Positions 33,771 through 45,999 of a stretch of DNA of 64,000 nucleotides are shown here, piece after piece. The number at the start of each line of letters is the position of its first letter. The first letter of the stretch is position 1. A program made the translations under genes and the position numbers. This stretch comes from Flaccisagitta enflata. Its lineage: Eukaryota; Chaetognatha; Sagittoidea; Aphragmophora. Under the pieces are notes generated by a model. That model worked only from the letters and a program-made list of their open reading frames with translations. It was not told the DNA's origin and did no database searches. The DNA lies in the NCBI GenBank assembly GCA_965153355.1, contig OZ231126.1, positions 41,106,001 through 41,170,000 of the forward strand. Reading direction: 5' to 3'.

Positions 33771-34385
33771 GCAGCCCAAAGGCGGTAAGTGGTCAGCGGT
33801 ACCCGTGCCCTGCTTGAGTAGTGTGTGATTTAAGTTGAGGGGGAGCAGGGCAGCGGCCCCGAAGGGGACGAAGTCCTGTAGAACACAGGGGGAATCTGTC
33901 CGTCCGTCCGTCCGTCCGTCCGTCCGTCCGTCCATCGGTCCGTTTGTCCCTCCTGCCCCATCCTCAGGGCTTCGTCACCTTTGGGGCCTAAACTGACCCA
34001 AATTCTGCCTAATAGCCCAAATCCAAGCAATATAGCCCAAATCTAAGCAAAATGGCCCAAATCCAAGCATAATGGCCCAAATCCAAGCAAAATGGCCCAA
34101 ATCTGGTCAGAATCTAGGTATCGGAGGCCACAATATAGGTCTAAGGGGCCAAAATGATTTATTTGGGCCAGAATTGGGGTTTTCTAGCCAGATTTGGGCC
34201 ATTTTGCTTGGATTTGAGCCATTTTGCTTAGCTGTGGGCTATATTGCTTGGATTTGGGCTATTAGGCAGAATTTGGGTCAGAATAGGCCTGAGGATGGGG
34301 CAGGGGGGGACAGACGGACGGACGTACGGACGGACAGATTCCCCCTGTGTTCTACAGGACTTCGTCCCCTTCGGGGCCGCTGCCC
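33771..34385. mobile_element. H3 element with inverted ends and (TCCG)n tracts
   Basis: Left: tail with CGGTACCCGTGCCCTGCTTG, hairpin GGGCAGCGGCCCCGAAGGGG, ACGAAGTCCTGTAGAACAC, (GTCC)n at 33898-33945, then CTGCCCCATCCTCAGGGC. Right: inverted order of CCTGAGGATGGGGCAGG, (GGAC)n, CAGATTCCCCCTGTGTTC and the same hairpin ending GCTGCCC at 34385. The middle is a 20-21-bp minisatellite (AATGGCCCAAATCCAAGCAA type) whose halves are themselves partly inverted. Confidence 0.85.
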
Positions 34386-34393
34386 AAAAAAGA

Positions 34394-34505
34394 AACAAGG
34401 CCAAGTAGGCCAATAAGGTGCGACATGTGGATCGTTGAACGTTTGCGTTACCCAACCAACCGACGGACACAGCCAGTTATAGAGGTGCTTTGTCGCACCT
34501 AAAAA
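34394..34505 (+). mobile_element. H2b hairpin-ended element, 112 bp, complete
   Basis: It starts AACAAGGCCAAGTAGGCC, arm AGGTGCGACAT, a short CCAACCAACCGACGGACA tract, then CAGCCAGTTATAGAGGTGC and TTTGTCGCACCTAAAAA. The stem AGGTGC/GCACCT differs from H1 and H2 but pairs. The 5' arm matches the inverted 3' arm at 10 of 11 positions. It is the smallest complete copy. Confidence 0.8.
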
Positions 34506-34817
34506 AGGTAGAGTTCTAACTATGGCATCCTCTCTTTCAATGTGCACCATCATATTTTTCTTCCTTTAACGAGGAATTGATATTCTTAACAATGACTATT
34601 TTCCCTGATACTTTTTTTTCACCGAGAAAACCAACATTATATTTGACACACTCCTTGAAACCAACCAGTAAAACAACCGACCAAACCACATCATTTCTTG
34701 AACCAACATTACGATAGAGATTTGTCAACGAATCCATGAAGAGAAAAAAAGCTTTGAATTATAAGAAATGAAGCGAAACAAGTAAAAACATGAGAATTCC
34801 ATCGGGGAATTCAGATA

Positions 34818-35445
34818 ATGCATTCAGGTGGAAGATTTCGTAAACAAAAACTCAGTATAAAAACGCTGCAGCCGACAATTGAGAACAAAATTCTGGTTCG
34901 ACAACCGAGAAAAAAAAAGTGTTTTCCAGCCAAAAATTCTCACTTACCAGGTAAACGATTTAAAAGATGTCAAATTGTATTGAATACTAACGGGTGTTCA
35001 AATAAAGATTGTAAGTAGTTTTTGACAAAGAAAATATTTTTGCATACTTAGAATGAAAGATTAAGTATCAAAAGTTCATAGAGCGCAATAATTTGATTGA
35101 AGAATCTTGATAAAATCTCAAGGTCAAGCTGAGTAAATCAAAATATATAGTAATTTCAAACAATGCCAAGGACAAAAAAAAAGCTTTTCTGGCCACAACA
35201 TCGCAAAAGGAAACTTTTCTAGGAAAATCTTCTTCATAAAAGTAAAAGACTTACTTTGTATATATAGCAGTACAAATCAGGGCTACTTTGCAAAATACTC
35301 ATTTTGCGCTCTATCAACCCATAAGAATTTAGTTCATGCCGTTATTCTTCTAAATTCTCTATTTCGTTTATTTTTTTCAGCATTAAAGATGTTTGGACAC
35401 AGACGCAGACGCGGGAGAATGTTCGGCCGTCGCCGCCGCAGATAA
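34818..35445 (+). CDS. candidate two-exon basic protein with Arg-rich tail
   Basis: Exon 1 runs from ATG 34818 to 35010 (MHSGGRFRKQKLSIKTLQPT ... CQIVLNTNGCSNKD), with donor GATT|GTAAGT. The intron is about 370 bp with a pyrimidine-rich acceptor TTTATTTTTTTCAG at 35380. Exon 2 is 35381-35445. Exon 1 ends one base into a codon and exon 2 supplies CA, giving SLKMFGHRRRRGRMFGRRRR and R-stop. The joined protein is about 83 residues, rich in Lys in the first part and ending in two MFGxRRRR blocks, with no signal peptide or membrane segment. Such tails occur in nuclear or nucleic-acid-binding proteins, for example protamine-like sperm proteins, but that is only a resemblance. CAG|GTAAAC at about 34946 is an alternative donor. 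An upstream out-of-frame ATG lies at about 34791. Confidence 0.4.
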
Positions 35446-36445
35446 AAGATGATCGAAATGCGACAATGACGGCGACTGACGGGAATTTTTTCGACGAGTT
35501 TTTTTGACGGTGGTTTTTTGACGGCGAGGACCGGATTAAGAGAGCAAAGATGAAATCGAAGGTAAAACAGAGATATCAATTTAAACGTCCTTTTCGTATA
35601 AGTTCAAGCTAAGCGGTAATGAACCTGCAGCAAAGTTGCTCGCTTTAAGAGCTTAACGCTTATCGAAGTATGCCATACATAGCAAATGGCAATAAGGCAT
35701 GCAATATGGCGTGCAAAAAGGCAATAAAGCAACACCTGTATAGCCACATCTGAGGCATGCGTACCGTTCAGATTTACTAATGATTAATCATAAGTGGATA
35801 AGTATCTGACATGAGAACACACATGTGCTATCGACAAGCTATCTACTGACTTAACGCACTCTATAATTGTTCTTCTTTGTCGTAGACGCTCTGTTTTGTC
35901 TACAAGCCCTACCAAGGGCAACAGCCGCGGACAGCCGCAGTTTGGAAATAAGGTCTTGATTTTCCTTTACAATCTCTAATTCTCTATCTGTAGTGGTTTA
36001 GTAGAATGTTGTTGCATGATTTGTTTTTAATTTCAGTCATGAATAACAGCTCATATAAGCTGTGCTGTGAAGAAATGGGGAAGTTCGTACATTGTGTCGA
36101 ACAATTTGTGATTCTTTCTCTCATCACTCATTTTATTCATTTCTAGAGTTTTATCAAATCATTCGTACGTTTCATTAGATTTCATTTGGCATTTTTTGTT
36201 CTTTTCCATTCAATGCAGAAACTCCGATGAAAAGGCGCGTCATAAGCCTCGTCATGGATCTGAAGGCAAAACCGGCTCAAGAATGATGGAATCGATTAAA
36301 GGCAACACTTTATCAGTTGAATGACGACAATTTCATTTCAATAGGTTTTTTTTCCTTTTTTCTCTTTCTTTTTTTCCTGTGACTTAAGAATGCAAAATAC
36401 AATGTAAGCTGTACTTAGTTGATTTGTTTTCTTTTGATGATGATG

Positions 36446-36446
<1 letters not shown>
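35446..36446. other. stretch with a possible further exon
   Basis: No firm gene is seen. After TTCCATTCAATGCAG (about 36218) a frame reads NSDEKARHKPRHGSEGKTGS, then RMMESIKGNTLSVE-stop at about 36323. It is charged like the protein at 34.8 kb, but a link cannot be shown. Confidence 0.25.
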
Positions 36447-36690
<244 letters not shown>

Positions 36691-37034
36691 CAACAACCGC
36701 GAGGTATTCATGCCAAAAAAGCATCCCTTTTATTTCGGCCGCGGGTTCCCCCCAAAAAAGAGATCAGCCTTCATTCGTCTTCATCACCGACACTCAAACA
36801 TGACATTTTGACGCCGAGGCGTTTGCTTTGAAGAGCAGCGCAACAGCCGTACCATCAAACGCGACAACAGCTGCGGCAGCCGCAGCAGCAGTGGCAGTAG
36901 CAAAAGCAGCGGCGGAAGTACTGATGGTAATGGCAAAGGCGGCCATGCAACGGCAACTATCTCTGTTCCAACGTAACCGCTTTGGCGTATGTATGGTTCT
37001 CTTACCTTACACATATAATATTGGTTAGATATTA
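36691..37034. other. non-coding stretch with GCAGCN repeats
   Basis: A short GCAGC-rich region (about 36868-36925) gives Ala-rich frames. No exon is supported. Confidence 0.35.
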
Positions 37035-38027
37035 CAGGGTGTTTCACGCGTTTTGAGGTTTAAAGAATCGACATAGCTTTTCTCCTAGAAAAGTTATTCC
37101 AATTCTGAAAAAAGGTCTGAATAGATCTTGAAGTGCAGTTTTTTTATGTCACCAATTTTTTATATTTGCGCTTTTAAATATGCCCACTATGTAAGTTTGA
37201 AGAAAACAACCATATCCAGCATGCATCTTTAATCCGGATAATTATGGCAAAAAAATGGAAACTACTTGTTTGTTAGCGTTTCACATCCAAGCAATGAGAA
37301 AAACATAGCAAAATCTATGACCATCTTGAAGCTCTGTGAAAGATCTTTCCAATGAGACCATGCTGGTTGTCATATCTCTATCCGTTTAGAAATGGCAGAA
37401 GAATGATGAGAGGTGGTCAAGAATTTGGAAAGTCAGTAACACCTGATTTTCATGGGCTATCCTTATTGTAACATAGAAATTGAACAAATTGAGTTGGAAA
37501 TTTGTTCTTGGCTCCATTTTATAGAAAATTCATGGCTCTTTAATTTGCTCATGGATATCGAGTAGCTAAGACAATCCTGAGTTCGTAATTGACAAAAACG
37601 AAAAAAGTAAAATTTCTCGATGGAAAAAAAATTGAAAAGAGCATTTTTTTCAATTTGTGATTTTTTTCTTTAATTTTTTGCCATTTCAAAATGAATGAAG
37701 CTACTATGTCCTGCAACGTCGCATTTTGAAGATTTTTTGCGGAGCTCTTAAACAGTCATGGATTTTTTGTAGTTCAGGCCAATAGTTGACCAGAAACTAG
37801 TAAAAGAAGTTGTCCATTTTTTTCTTTACCATGGTTAGTTAACTGGATAATGTTGTTTACTTTAAACTCTCGTAGCTCCCAAGCTAAAAAACGCAAATAC
37901 AAAAAATTGGTGACATAAAAAAACTGCACTTCAAGATCTATTCAGACCTTTTTTCAGAATTGGAATAGCTTTTCGAGGAGAAAAGCTATGTCGATTCTTT
38001 AAACCTCAAAACGCGTGAAACACCCTG
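37035..38027. mobile_element. CAGGG-ended TIR element, TA target (993 bp)
   Basis: Left TA-CAGGGTGTTTCACGCGTTTT, right inverted TA-CAGGGTGTTTCACGCGTTTT. The arms are nearly identical for about 140 bp (GAGGTTTAAAGAATCGACAT, CCAATTCTGAAAAAAGGTCT, TTGAAGTGCAGTTTTTTTAT). TA lies at 37033-37034 and 38028-38029. This is the best preserved of the three CAGGG elements here. No transposase frame is present. Confidence 0.9.
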
Positions 38028-38035
38028 TAGTAATG

Positions 38036-38230
38036 TCAAGTCAAAGCAGGCCAACCTCGAATCTCGATGTTAGCGTACAGTTAGGCAGGGGCGGCAATGA
38101 GGAAACCGAAGCGAATTCTGGGAGGATCAACCTAAAGCATTGCAAGTATATGACGATAGGTTTTAAAAGAATTCGATGGGATGGTGACCTGTAAGAGTGA
38201 TCTGCATATAGGGTGGTCGGGAAATAGGGT
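38036..38230 (+). mobile_element. decayed H1-like segment
   Basis: CAGGCCAACCTCGAATCTCG, then ACAGTTAGGCAGGGGCGGCA and AATGAGGAAACCG resemble the first half of H1 copies such as 4306-4462. No tract or hairpin remains. Confidence 0.35.
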
Positions 38231-38379
38231 CAAATTTTTAAAAATGATATACTCTAGTTTTTAGATGCGTCCTCGCATCTCTATAATTGGCCGTGTCCGT
38301 CCGTCGGTCGGTTGGTCGGTTGGTTGGTTGGTTACGCATTCGTCAATATCGCGAAACTCGTCATAATTTTGATGTAAAA

Positions 38380-38698
<319 letters not shown>

Positions 38699-38702
38699 AT
38701 GT

Positions 38703-38870
38703 TACACCATATAAAGTAGACCTTATAAAGTGAGACCGTTTTAAGTAGACCTTATAAAGTGAGACCGTATAAAGTAACACCATATAAAGTAAGACCCTAT
38801 ACAGTGAGACCATATGAAATTAGACCATATAAACCAAGACCATATAAAGAAAGACCATTAAAACCAAGAC
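38703..38870. repeat. 15-17-bp ACCATATAAAG minisatellite, block 1
   Basis: Units such as ACCTTATAAAGTGAG, ACCATATAAAGTAAG and ACCATATAAAGAAAG repeat about ten times. Blocks 2 and 3 are at about 39609-39662 and 40278-40344. Confidence 0.85.
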
Positions 38871-38879
38871 AAGACGCAT

Positions 38880-38945
38880 CAGCATTATCGTCGTCATCAA
38901 AAACAACATTATGGCCATCATCATAAACATCAGCATCATAGTTAC

Positions 38946-39010
<65 letters not shown>

Positions 39011-39425
39011 GCATCATCATCATTGTTACCATCATCATCATCAGCATCGTCATCATAATCATCATCATCATTTCCATCGACATCATCATTATCATAGTTT
39101 CTTTCCCGTCATCATCATAATCATCATCATCGTCATCATTGTTACCATCGTCATCATCTTTACCATCATCATCATTGTCATCAGCGTCGTCGTCGTGGTT
39201 GTCATCAGCATCATCGTTACAATCGTCATCATTTATCAACATGATCATTAACGTAGTCTTTTTTTCTGTTGTCATCATCATTATTGTCATATTCATCATC
39301 ATCATCGTCATGTTCATCATCATCATCATCGTCATCATCATCATCAGCGTCATATTCATCGTCACCATCATCAGCGTCATCGCTACAATCGTCATCGTTG
39401 TCATTATTCAACATCATCATTAACA
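38880..39425. repeat. (ATC)n microsatellite, degenerate
   Basis: ATC-rich tract of about 545 bp with many GTC, GTT and CAG substitutions, preceded by AAGACGCATCAGCATTATCG. Confidence 0.95.
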
Positions 39426-39660
39426 TTGTTTTTTTTAGATGCGTCCTCGCATCTCTATAAGAGGGCATGTCCGCCCGTCGGTTGGTCGGTTGGTTACACA
39501 TTTATCATAATCCACTATATTTATGCCATATTACACATGAAACACAACTAGATCAATAAAGCAGAGCAACATAGCGTAAAATCAGATTATATAGAAGATA
39601 TTTTTAGTGAGATTAAAGTAGAACCATATAAAGAAAGACCATATCAAGAAAGACCATATG

Positions 39661-40268
39661 ACAGCGTCCCCCCGAAGGCAACATTTGTGTTTCAAAGAGG
39701 GTCAAAATGGAAATTTTGAATAAATGGAAATGGAAAAACAAGTGAATAAAAATTATTCAGATAGCTCGGACATAATATTTAAAAGAAAAATTTGCATTCA
39801 TTTAGCAAGAAGGATCAAGTTGAGCCAATGTTACTAAAAAAAATTTATCGAAAATTTTTACTTTTTTTATTTTTGGTCACTGACAGGGGGCTGGTCTAAA
39901 TTCTAAATTTGCATAGAAAATGAAAATATCAAAAAAAAAAGAACATAGTTCTCTTTCCAAATCGATTACAGAGAGAACTATGTTTTTCAAAATGCAAAAT
40001 TTCCCTGTGTATGGCTTTCTTAGAATTTAGACCACAGAAAATGAAAAAAAATGTAAGCAGAAATTTGCTAAAAACCATCATTTTCCTGCTTATTTCCATG
40101 TCTATTGCATAGTTCAAATTACTTTTTAGGTCAGAATATGATAAAAAGGTATACAACAGGTGTCTTTAGAGACAAAATGTGTACTAAAAGTATTCCAGCT
40201 TCATTATTGTCCTGATAATGATGCAAAAAGTATGGTGAAACACTTAATTTTCCTTCGAAAATTCGCCG
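39661..40268. mobile_element. TIR element related to 43291-43757 (copy 1)
   Basis: AGCGTCCCCCCGAAGGCAAC at the left, inverted GACGGCGAATTTTCGAAGG at the right. Shared interior with copy 2 includes GGCAACATTT, GGGTCAAAAT, TGACAGGGGGCT, ATCGATTA and AACTATG.../GGCTATG... blocks. It lies within the H2 nest, flanked by the 15-bp minisatellite. No ORF. Confidence 0.65.
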
Positions 40269-40442
40269 TCATATAGAGAATGACCATATAAAGAAAGACC
40301 ATATAAAGAAAGACCATATAAAGAAAGACCATATAAAGAAAGAAGAGGACGCATCGTTGGCCTATCTGGCCTTGTTTGCATAAATGTACCAAAAAAGTAG
40401 GTTTTCCCTCAAGCTGAGGTCTGAATATGAAGATTAAACCAC

Positions 40443-40509
40443 GTCGGCAATACTATGGGCTTCCTATAGCAAAAAAACATCCCCATAGTAAGCCTATGGT
40501 TTTGCCGAC
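40443..40509. repeat. short inverted repeat (hairpin)
   Basis: GTCGGCAATACTATGGGCTT (40443 onward) pairs with CTATGGTTTTGCCGAC ending 40509, with several mismatches and a short A-rich loop. Confidence 0.6.
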
Positions 40510-40671
40510 AAGGTTTTTTGTTTGATCTCACACCCCAACTTGTAAGAAATCCTTCTTTTATTTGATATTTATGCAAAGGGCCCAAGTATATCATTAAAAG
40601 AAATTTGACCCAATTCCCGACCAGCTTAATCTGCAAATGTGTCTTTCCGTCTGTCGGTCTGTCGGTCTGTT

Positions 40672-40814
<143 letters not shown>

Positions 40815-41070
40815 TTTGATTCAATATTCGTGTTTCCATACAATCGCAATTCATTTCGATTGAATTTTCTTTCGGCGTCACACGTCGGAGTAATGCCAAT
40901 ACTTATGGGAGAAAGAAAGAGCTGGAATGGTGGGAAACGTGGAGAATGGAAATTGGAAAGTAGTAGAAGTATAAAGAAAACAGGGACATCAAGAAGAATG
41001 AAAGAAGAAATGGAACAGAGTGCTGAGTCTACACTGTTGACACAGAAGAAAAGTGGCAGGTAAAGAGAAT

Positions 41071-41245
41071 AAAGATCAGACACACGGCTACATGAGTTGC
41101 GTGCTGGTGGGCAGGTGCAGTGATAATAAAGGCTAACCAAACATTTGGGCAGGAGCAGTTATGCAAAAGCCGCTTGTAAACGTGGATAAGTGTCAAGGAC
41201 CGACAGACGGACCGACAGACCAAAACACAGAGTGGGTTGTGGAGA
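41071..41245 (+). mobile_element. H1 element, ends eroded
   Basis: CAGACACACGGCTACATGAG, TTGCGTGCTGGTGGGCAGG, TGGGCAGGAGCAGTTATG, GGACCGACAGACGG and CACAGAGTGGGTTGTGGAG follow the H1 order, but the AACAAGG start and the final hairpin are absent. Confidence 0.6.
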
Positions 41246-41418
41246 AATCATATTTTGGCGCATATAAAGGCAAATGCAGACACTGATGAGCATGTAACAT
41301 TAACATTTCTCACTTATTATCACTAATGGAAAGAAGATGAATAGGAAGAAAGCTCGTGTATTTTGATGAATCCTTAAACATTTTTCTTGTGTCATCTTTC
41401 CTCGATTGATAATGCGTG

Positions 41419-41420
<2 letters not shown>

Positions 41421-41487
<67 letters not shown>

Positions 41488-41557
41488 TGTGTGAAAACGC
41501 CAAAATGCCATCGGTATGCGCCTCATTGACTCTTTTGTCAAAAAACGGCCAAAATTC

Positions 41558-41611
<54 letters not shown>
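41421..41611. repeat. two (GA)n microsatellites
   Basis: GA tracts at 41421-41484 and 41561-41611 separated by unique sequence. Confidence 0.96.
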
Positions 41612-41613
<2 letters not shown>

Positions 41614-43290
41614 CAATACAAAGAGAAGATGATCTAAATGTCTTCCGAGCGGAAGAGGAAGAGCAGTCAAGTAATGAAGATATCTATATCCATGACTTTA
41701 AGGAAATACGGGATGGGAGACGGAAAGGGGAAATGAGGTTTGAGGGGGAGTGGCAAAGGGGACGGGGTAGTGGGAAAAGGGCAGGGCAAGGCTAGTTCCC
41801 GGTCACAGGGGAGTGGGGGGCAGGAAAAAGAGATACGTTTCGATGAAAAGACCAGATTCCTGCAGTAAAATACTTTGCATTTTATAAAGGAAAAATTTTT
41901 TATAGAAAATCAGTTTTTAAAAAATGTTTTTACACGCAAAAGTGAAGCATCAGTGAACATGACAATTATCCTTATCTGTTCAAAATAATGAAGAAAAAAA
42001 AACAATATGTATCCAACCAGTTGATAGTGAGTAAAAGAACTGGCTGTCCTTCATTATGACGCACCTCCTCAGGAGAGCTGGAGAAGGGAAGATGCAACTT
42101 CATAGCAGTTTGAAATAGATATCAAATATTGTTATTTTTAAAGTAAAATTCGGTTTCACACAGTCACGTGTCCACAGCTTCAGGTGTTATCATTTACAAA
42201 TCTGAATGATCTAAGTTATGGTTTTTTACACATTCATAAAAGCCAGTTTTACAGAAATCGTAGCAAAATTTTGAAAGATAAAAATTTAGAACGGAAATGC
42301 GCAGATTAACACCCCTGACATAATTAGGCGAAATGGGAAAATGATCAAAATTGAGACTAAAAATGCATTGAGAAGGCTGAAATTTGAAACAATGATAGCT
42401 CAGATATAGTATTTTCACAAACCAAGACCAATTAGAGAATCTGCTCAACGGTATGGCTCTGGGAACGTGATATGCCAAAAATCTTGATTTTGACTGATTT
42501 TGACACGGACAATTTTCTACCAATAAGGGCGCATATCGCCGCAGGAAAAAAGTCGTAAATGCTGCTGGAGAAAATGAGAGAGAAAAAGAGAGAGAGAGAG
42601 AGAGACTTCAATTAACTCGATTCCGCGTTTTGGGGAAAAATGCGAAAAATGCGAAAAAATAAAAAAAGATTTAAAAAATCATAGCTCCAAAACTATCGAT
42701 CACACAGAATTCTGCTTGGCGTCATCTGAAAGAGGAGAATTAGCTCTTCCTTAGCTATTAATTTCATGTGTAGTCTCGTTCTGCCCCCAAAATGCACCAA
42801 CTTGCTCAAACGCCTCATAAAACAAAGGGAAATCCGTTTTTCTCTGCAGGACTCAAAAAGACCGAAGGGACTTCGTCTCTTCGGCTTTTTTCCAAATGAG
42901 GAGGCACCATAAACTGTTCTATCTTTTTTTTTTCAATATAGGATGGAAGAAAACAGCCGTTCCCAGGTTGTTACATTATCTCCATGCCTCCATGGCACAA
43001 AAACACAGTCAGTGACTGCCCTTCAAAGTGAAAGACCCCTTTGAGAAAAATGATTGTTTCTCCAGTAAATTTGTAACTCTTGTCCAAAACACATCATCCT
43101 GATATCAATAGAAAGAAGGCATCATAAGCTTTCAATTGACACGAATTGGAGTTTTTTTTAATCAAACCTGACAGAAAGAACATATTTCCATGTGGTACTG
43201 AAATTTTGACCCATGGTGAGCACAATTTGAGGAAATTTTAGACAAACTCTGATCCCAGTACGCCTAATTTTTTCAGGGGTGTTATGTGAT
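41612..43290. other. non-coding stretch
   Basis: No gene is supported. Noted: a short GA tract at 42587-42605; GGAAAAAAGTCGTAAATGC at 42545, which resembles part of repeat R60; and ACCGAAGGGACTTCG...TCTTCGGCTTTTTT at 42860-42892, an imperfect hairpin similar in outline to H3 ends. Confidence 0.4.
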
Positions 43291-43757
43291 ACGGCGAGCA
43301 TCTGGAGGCAACATTTAGTTTGTCAACAGGGGTCAAAATAGAAAATTTCATTAGAGAAAAAAACTAAATAAGACAAATCATTGAAATAAATCAAAATAGA
43401 TATTTCATTGCAAAATTTGCATTCAAATAGGAGAGAAGACTAAGTATTGTTATTATCAACTAAGAAAATTCAGTAGAAAATATTCAGAATATTATATCTG
43501 TTCACTGACAGGGGGCTTGATAAGATTATTAGTCTGCATAGAGAATGAAAAATCACAAAAATGAAGAAAATAGCAAGCTTTATGAATCGATTATGGAGAG
43601 GGCTATGCTTTTGTGAATGCAAAATTTCAAAGATATACACACTAAGTGTCTCTAGAGAAAAATTGTCCCATAGAAATATTAGCGGCATTATCATTATACC
43701 ATTATCGTTTAAAAAAATGAGGTGAAAAACTAAATGTCGGCCTCGAATGCTCGCCGT
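43291..43757. mobile_element. TIR element with ACGGCGAGCAT ends (copy 2), 467 bp
   Basis: Left ACGGCGAGCATCTGGAGGC, right inverted ACGGCGAGCATTCGAGGCC. The interior is homologous to 39661-40268. No ORF. The target duplication is unclear. Confidence 0.7.
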
Positions 43758-43776
43758 TGTAACGCACCTCCTAATA

Positions 43777-44103
43777 CAGTTAAATTCCGCAATAACAGAT
43801 GTCAAGGGACTAACAAATTTCATCTGTTATAAGTGGATTTCTAACTACACTTTATATTTTTTGTAAGAATATCATTTTTTGGCCGAAGCCTTAAAAAGAG
43901 CTAGAGGTAGCAAATAATAAGATAACCACAATGTTCTTAATTTTGGAGCAATTTCAAGCCTTGATGTTCTTATTCACTTGGTTCTTATAAAAAGATTAAG
44001 TGTATTCAAGAAATTAAAAGTTAAGAGATAAAGAACCCAGATTTTAGATCCCTTATAGGGGTAAATCCATCACTCTTGCGTCCGGTATAGCGGGGTGTAT
44101 CTG
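43777..44103. mobile_element. pogo-like MITE, 327 bp
   Basis: Left TA-CAGTTAAATTCCGCAATAAC, right inverted TA-CAGATACACCCCGCTATACC. TA flanks at 43775-43776 and 44104-44105. The ends follow the CAGTNNAAYYCCGCTATAAC pattern of pogo/Tigger elements. It begins 20 bp after the preceding TIR element. Confidence 0.7.
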
Positions 44104-44105
44104 TA

Positions 44106-45262
44106 TAAGCAGAGAAAGCAGTTACGTCACAAACGATTTGCTGCATAGAAATATTAAAAAAGGTAAAATGACGGAAAACGAGCCAAGAAAGAGCTGAGTC
44201 GAGTGTAAAAATGGTTGAAAAGAAAATCATGAAAAATGATGGGGAAAAATCTTGAAAGGATATGGGCCTGATAAATGGCAGAAATTGAAAGGGACATTTT
44301 CGGTGGAAATCTTGAGGAAGCTTAAGTGAGCGGAAATCAGGTCTTATATAAAAACGGGGGGTTGTATGAGCAGCGGCCCGGGGAAAATTGAGTTGGTGTG
44401 GTCAGATCCTATATGTTCTATTAATCTCAGCACCATTTGATGATGGAAGTCACTCCCTAAAATTTTGAGCCGTCACGCCACACAACCTCTGTCCCATTAA
44501 GATCTTAGGTGTTTTTGTGAGGGTGATACATGTAGAATTAAAGCCACTGGTGGATGGCGGAAGAGAACAGTTATCAAACCTTTTTCCAATGAAATAGCGA
44601 TTGTTTGAGTAAAGCAAAAGTGGAAAAATTTCCTTTCAAATTTTCCCCTTGGTCTTGGGAGAAAACTTAATTATCGATATTTGAATGAAAAAGTAAATTC
44701 AATTCGTGCCATTTCGTAATCTATATACAACAAAGAAAGAGGAAAAAACGACCGCTGATAATTGAGGCATGAAGTAGGAAATTAAGAAGTAAGACGTTTT
44801 CAAAAGGATAGTAAAATATTGGAGGATAAAAGAGAGAGAAACTTTGATGAATTCAATTAAGGCGATGGAGGGCAAAAGAAAAGGACTGGAGGGTCTATTG
44901 AAGCGCGACAGTGATTCGAGAAGGAGGAATACAAATATGATGGAACAGTCTATTACAGTGCGCACTATTGGATATTAATGTCGATTCAAATTAACCATGA
45001 GACTCATGCAGTTGCATCGATGACAGAATTCCAAACAATCCATGGAACTGCAAGAAAAGAAATATACAGTATGACTTACAGACGAGAAGATCGACAAACC
45101 AACATTTGAGCACCGTTTCTTATCTGGAGTCTCTAAGGGAACGTTTCGCAGAAGAAAAGAGGAAAATTCAAGAGAAAGAGAAAGAAAGAAAAAGATTTGC
45201 TTCCAATAACTTTTTACTCAAATACGCCTTAGAAAAAATCGAGGGGAATAAGGATATCAAAA
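44106..45262. other. non-coding stretch
   Basis: No exon is supported. A Lys/Glu-rich forward frame from about 45108 (YLESLRERFAEEKRKIQEKE) runs into the AAAAG tract but lacks an ATG. Confidence 0.4.
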
Positions 45263-45354
45263 AGAAAGAGAAAGAAAAGAAAAGAAAAGAAAAGAAAAGA
45301 AAAGAAAAGAAAAGAAAAGAAAAGAAAAGAAAAGAAAAGAAAAGAAAAGAAAAT
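45263..45354. repeat. (AAAAG)n microsatellite
   Basis: Pentanucleotide AAAAG tract of about 90 bp. Confidence 0.97.
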
Positions 45355-45945
45355 GGAGTGAGGAAACGAGGCAGAGGAAAATAGGTATCACGGAAAAACA
45401 AAGATGAAAAAGGATTTTCGTCATAACAAGGATTCAAACAGGATCAAATGATTAGCTAACATGACATTAGATGAGATAGGATGAGATCAGTTTGGTAAAA
45501 AATCATTGGATGAGACATAAATGAAATGAGGTAGGAAAACAGGGGATTTGGATGAGTGTATTTCCGGAAGGAAGTGAAAGTCTCAAAGGATTTTTTCCTT
45601 CCTGATAACTTCCTCCATCTCCTCATATTCCTACACCTCCTCCTCCTCCTCCCCTTCCTCCCTCCTTCTTCATCTCCAAAACCAATAATCAGAGCTTAAA
45701 CCAATATCATCCATTTTTGTCATTTCCTCCTTTTCTTCTTCATTCAAACTCTCCTCTTCGCTGCTTCGTCTCTATCTGTCTATCTCTCTGTCGGTTATTC
45801 CATCTCTTACTTTGTAGGTATCTTTACAGCTGGCTGTCTCTATCACTATCATTACTGTGTCAATCAGTCAGTCAGTCAATAAGTTACTAACTGAGTTAGT
45901 CTGTCTATCCGTCTTTCGTTCTGTGTGTCTCTTTGTCTGTCTGTG

Positions 45946-45999
<54 letters not shown>
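45946..45999. repeat. (AT)n(GT)n microsatellite
   Basis: Short AT tract followed by GT. Confidence 0.95.

Noticed and set aside
36828-37028. Ala-rich frame as a possible exon
   Set aside because: GCAGCN repeats explain the composition, and no conserved motif or splice support is present.
45106-45384. Lys/Glu-rich 92-codon frame
   Set aside because: No ATG, and half of it is the AAAAG tract; purine bias explains it.
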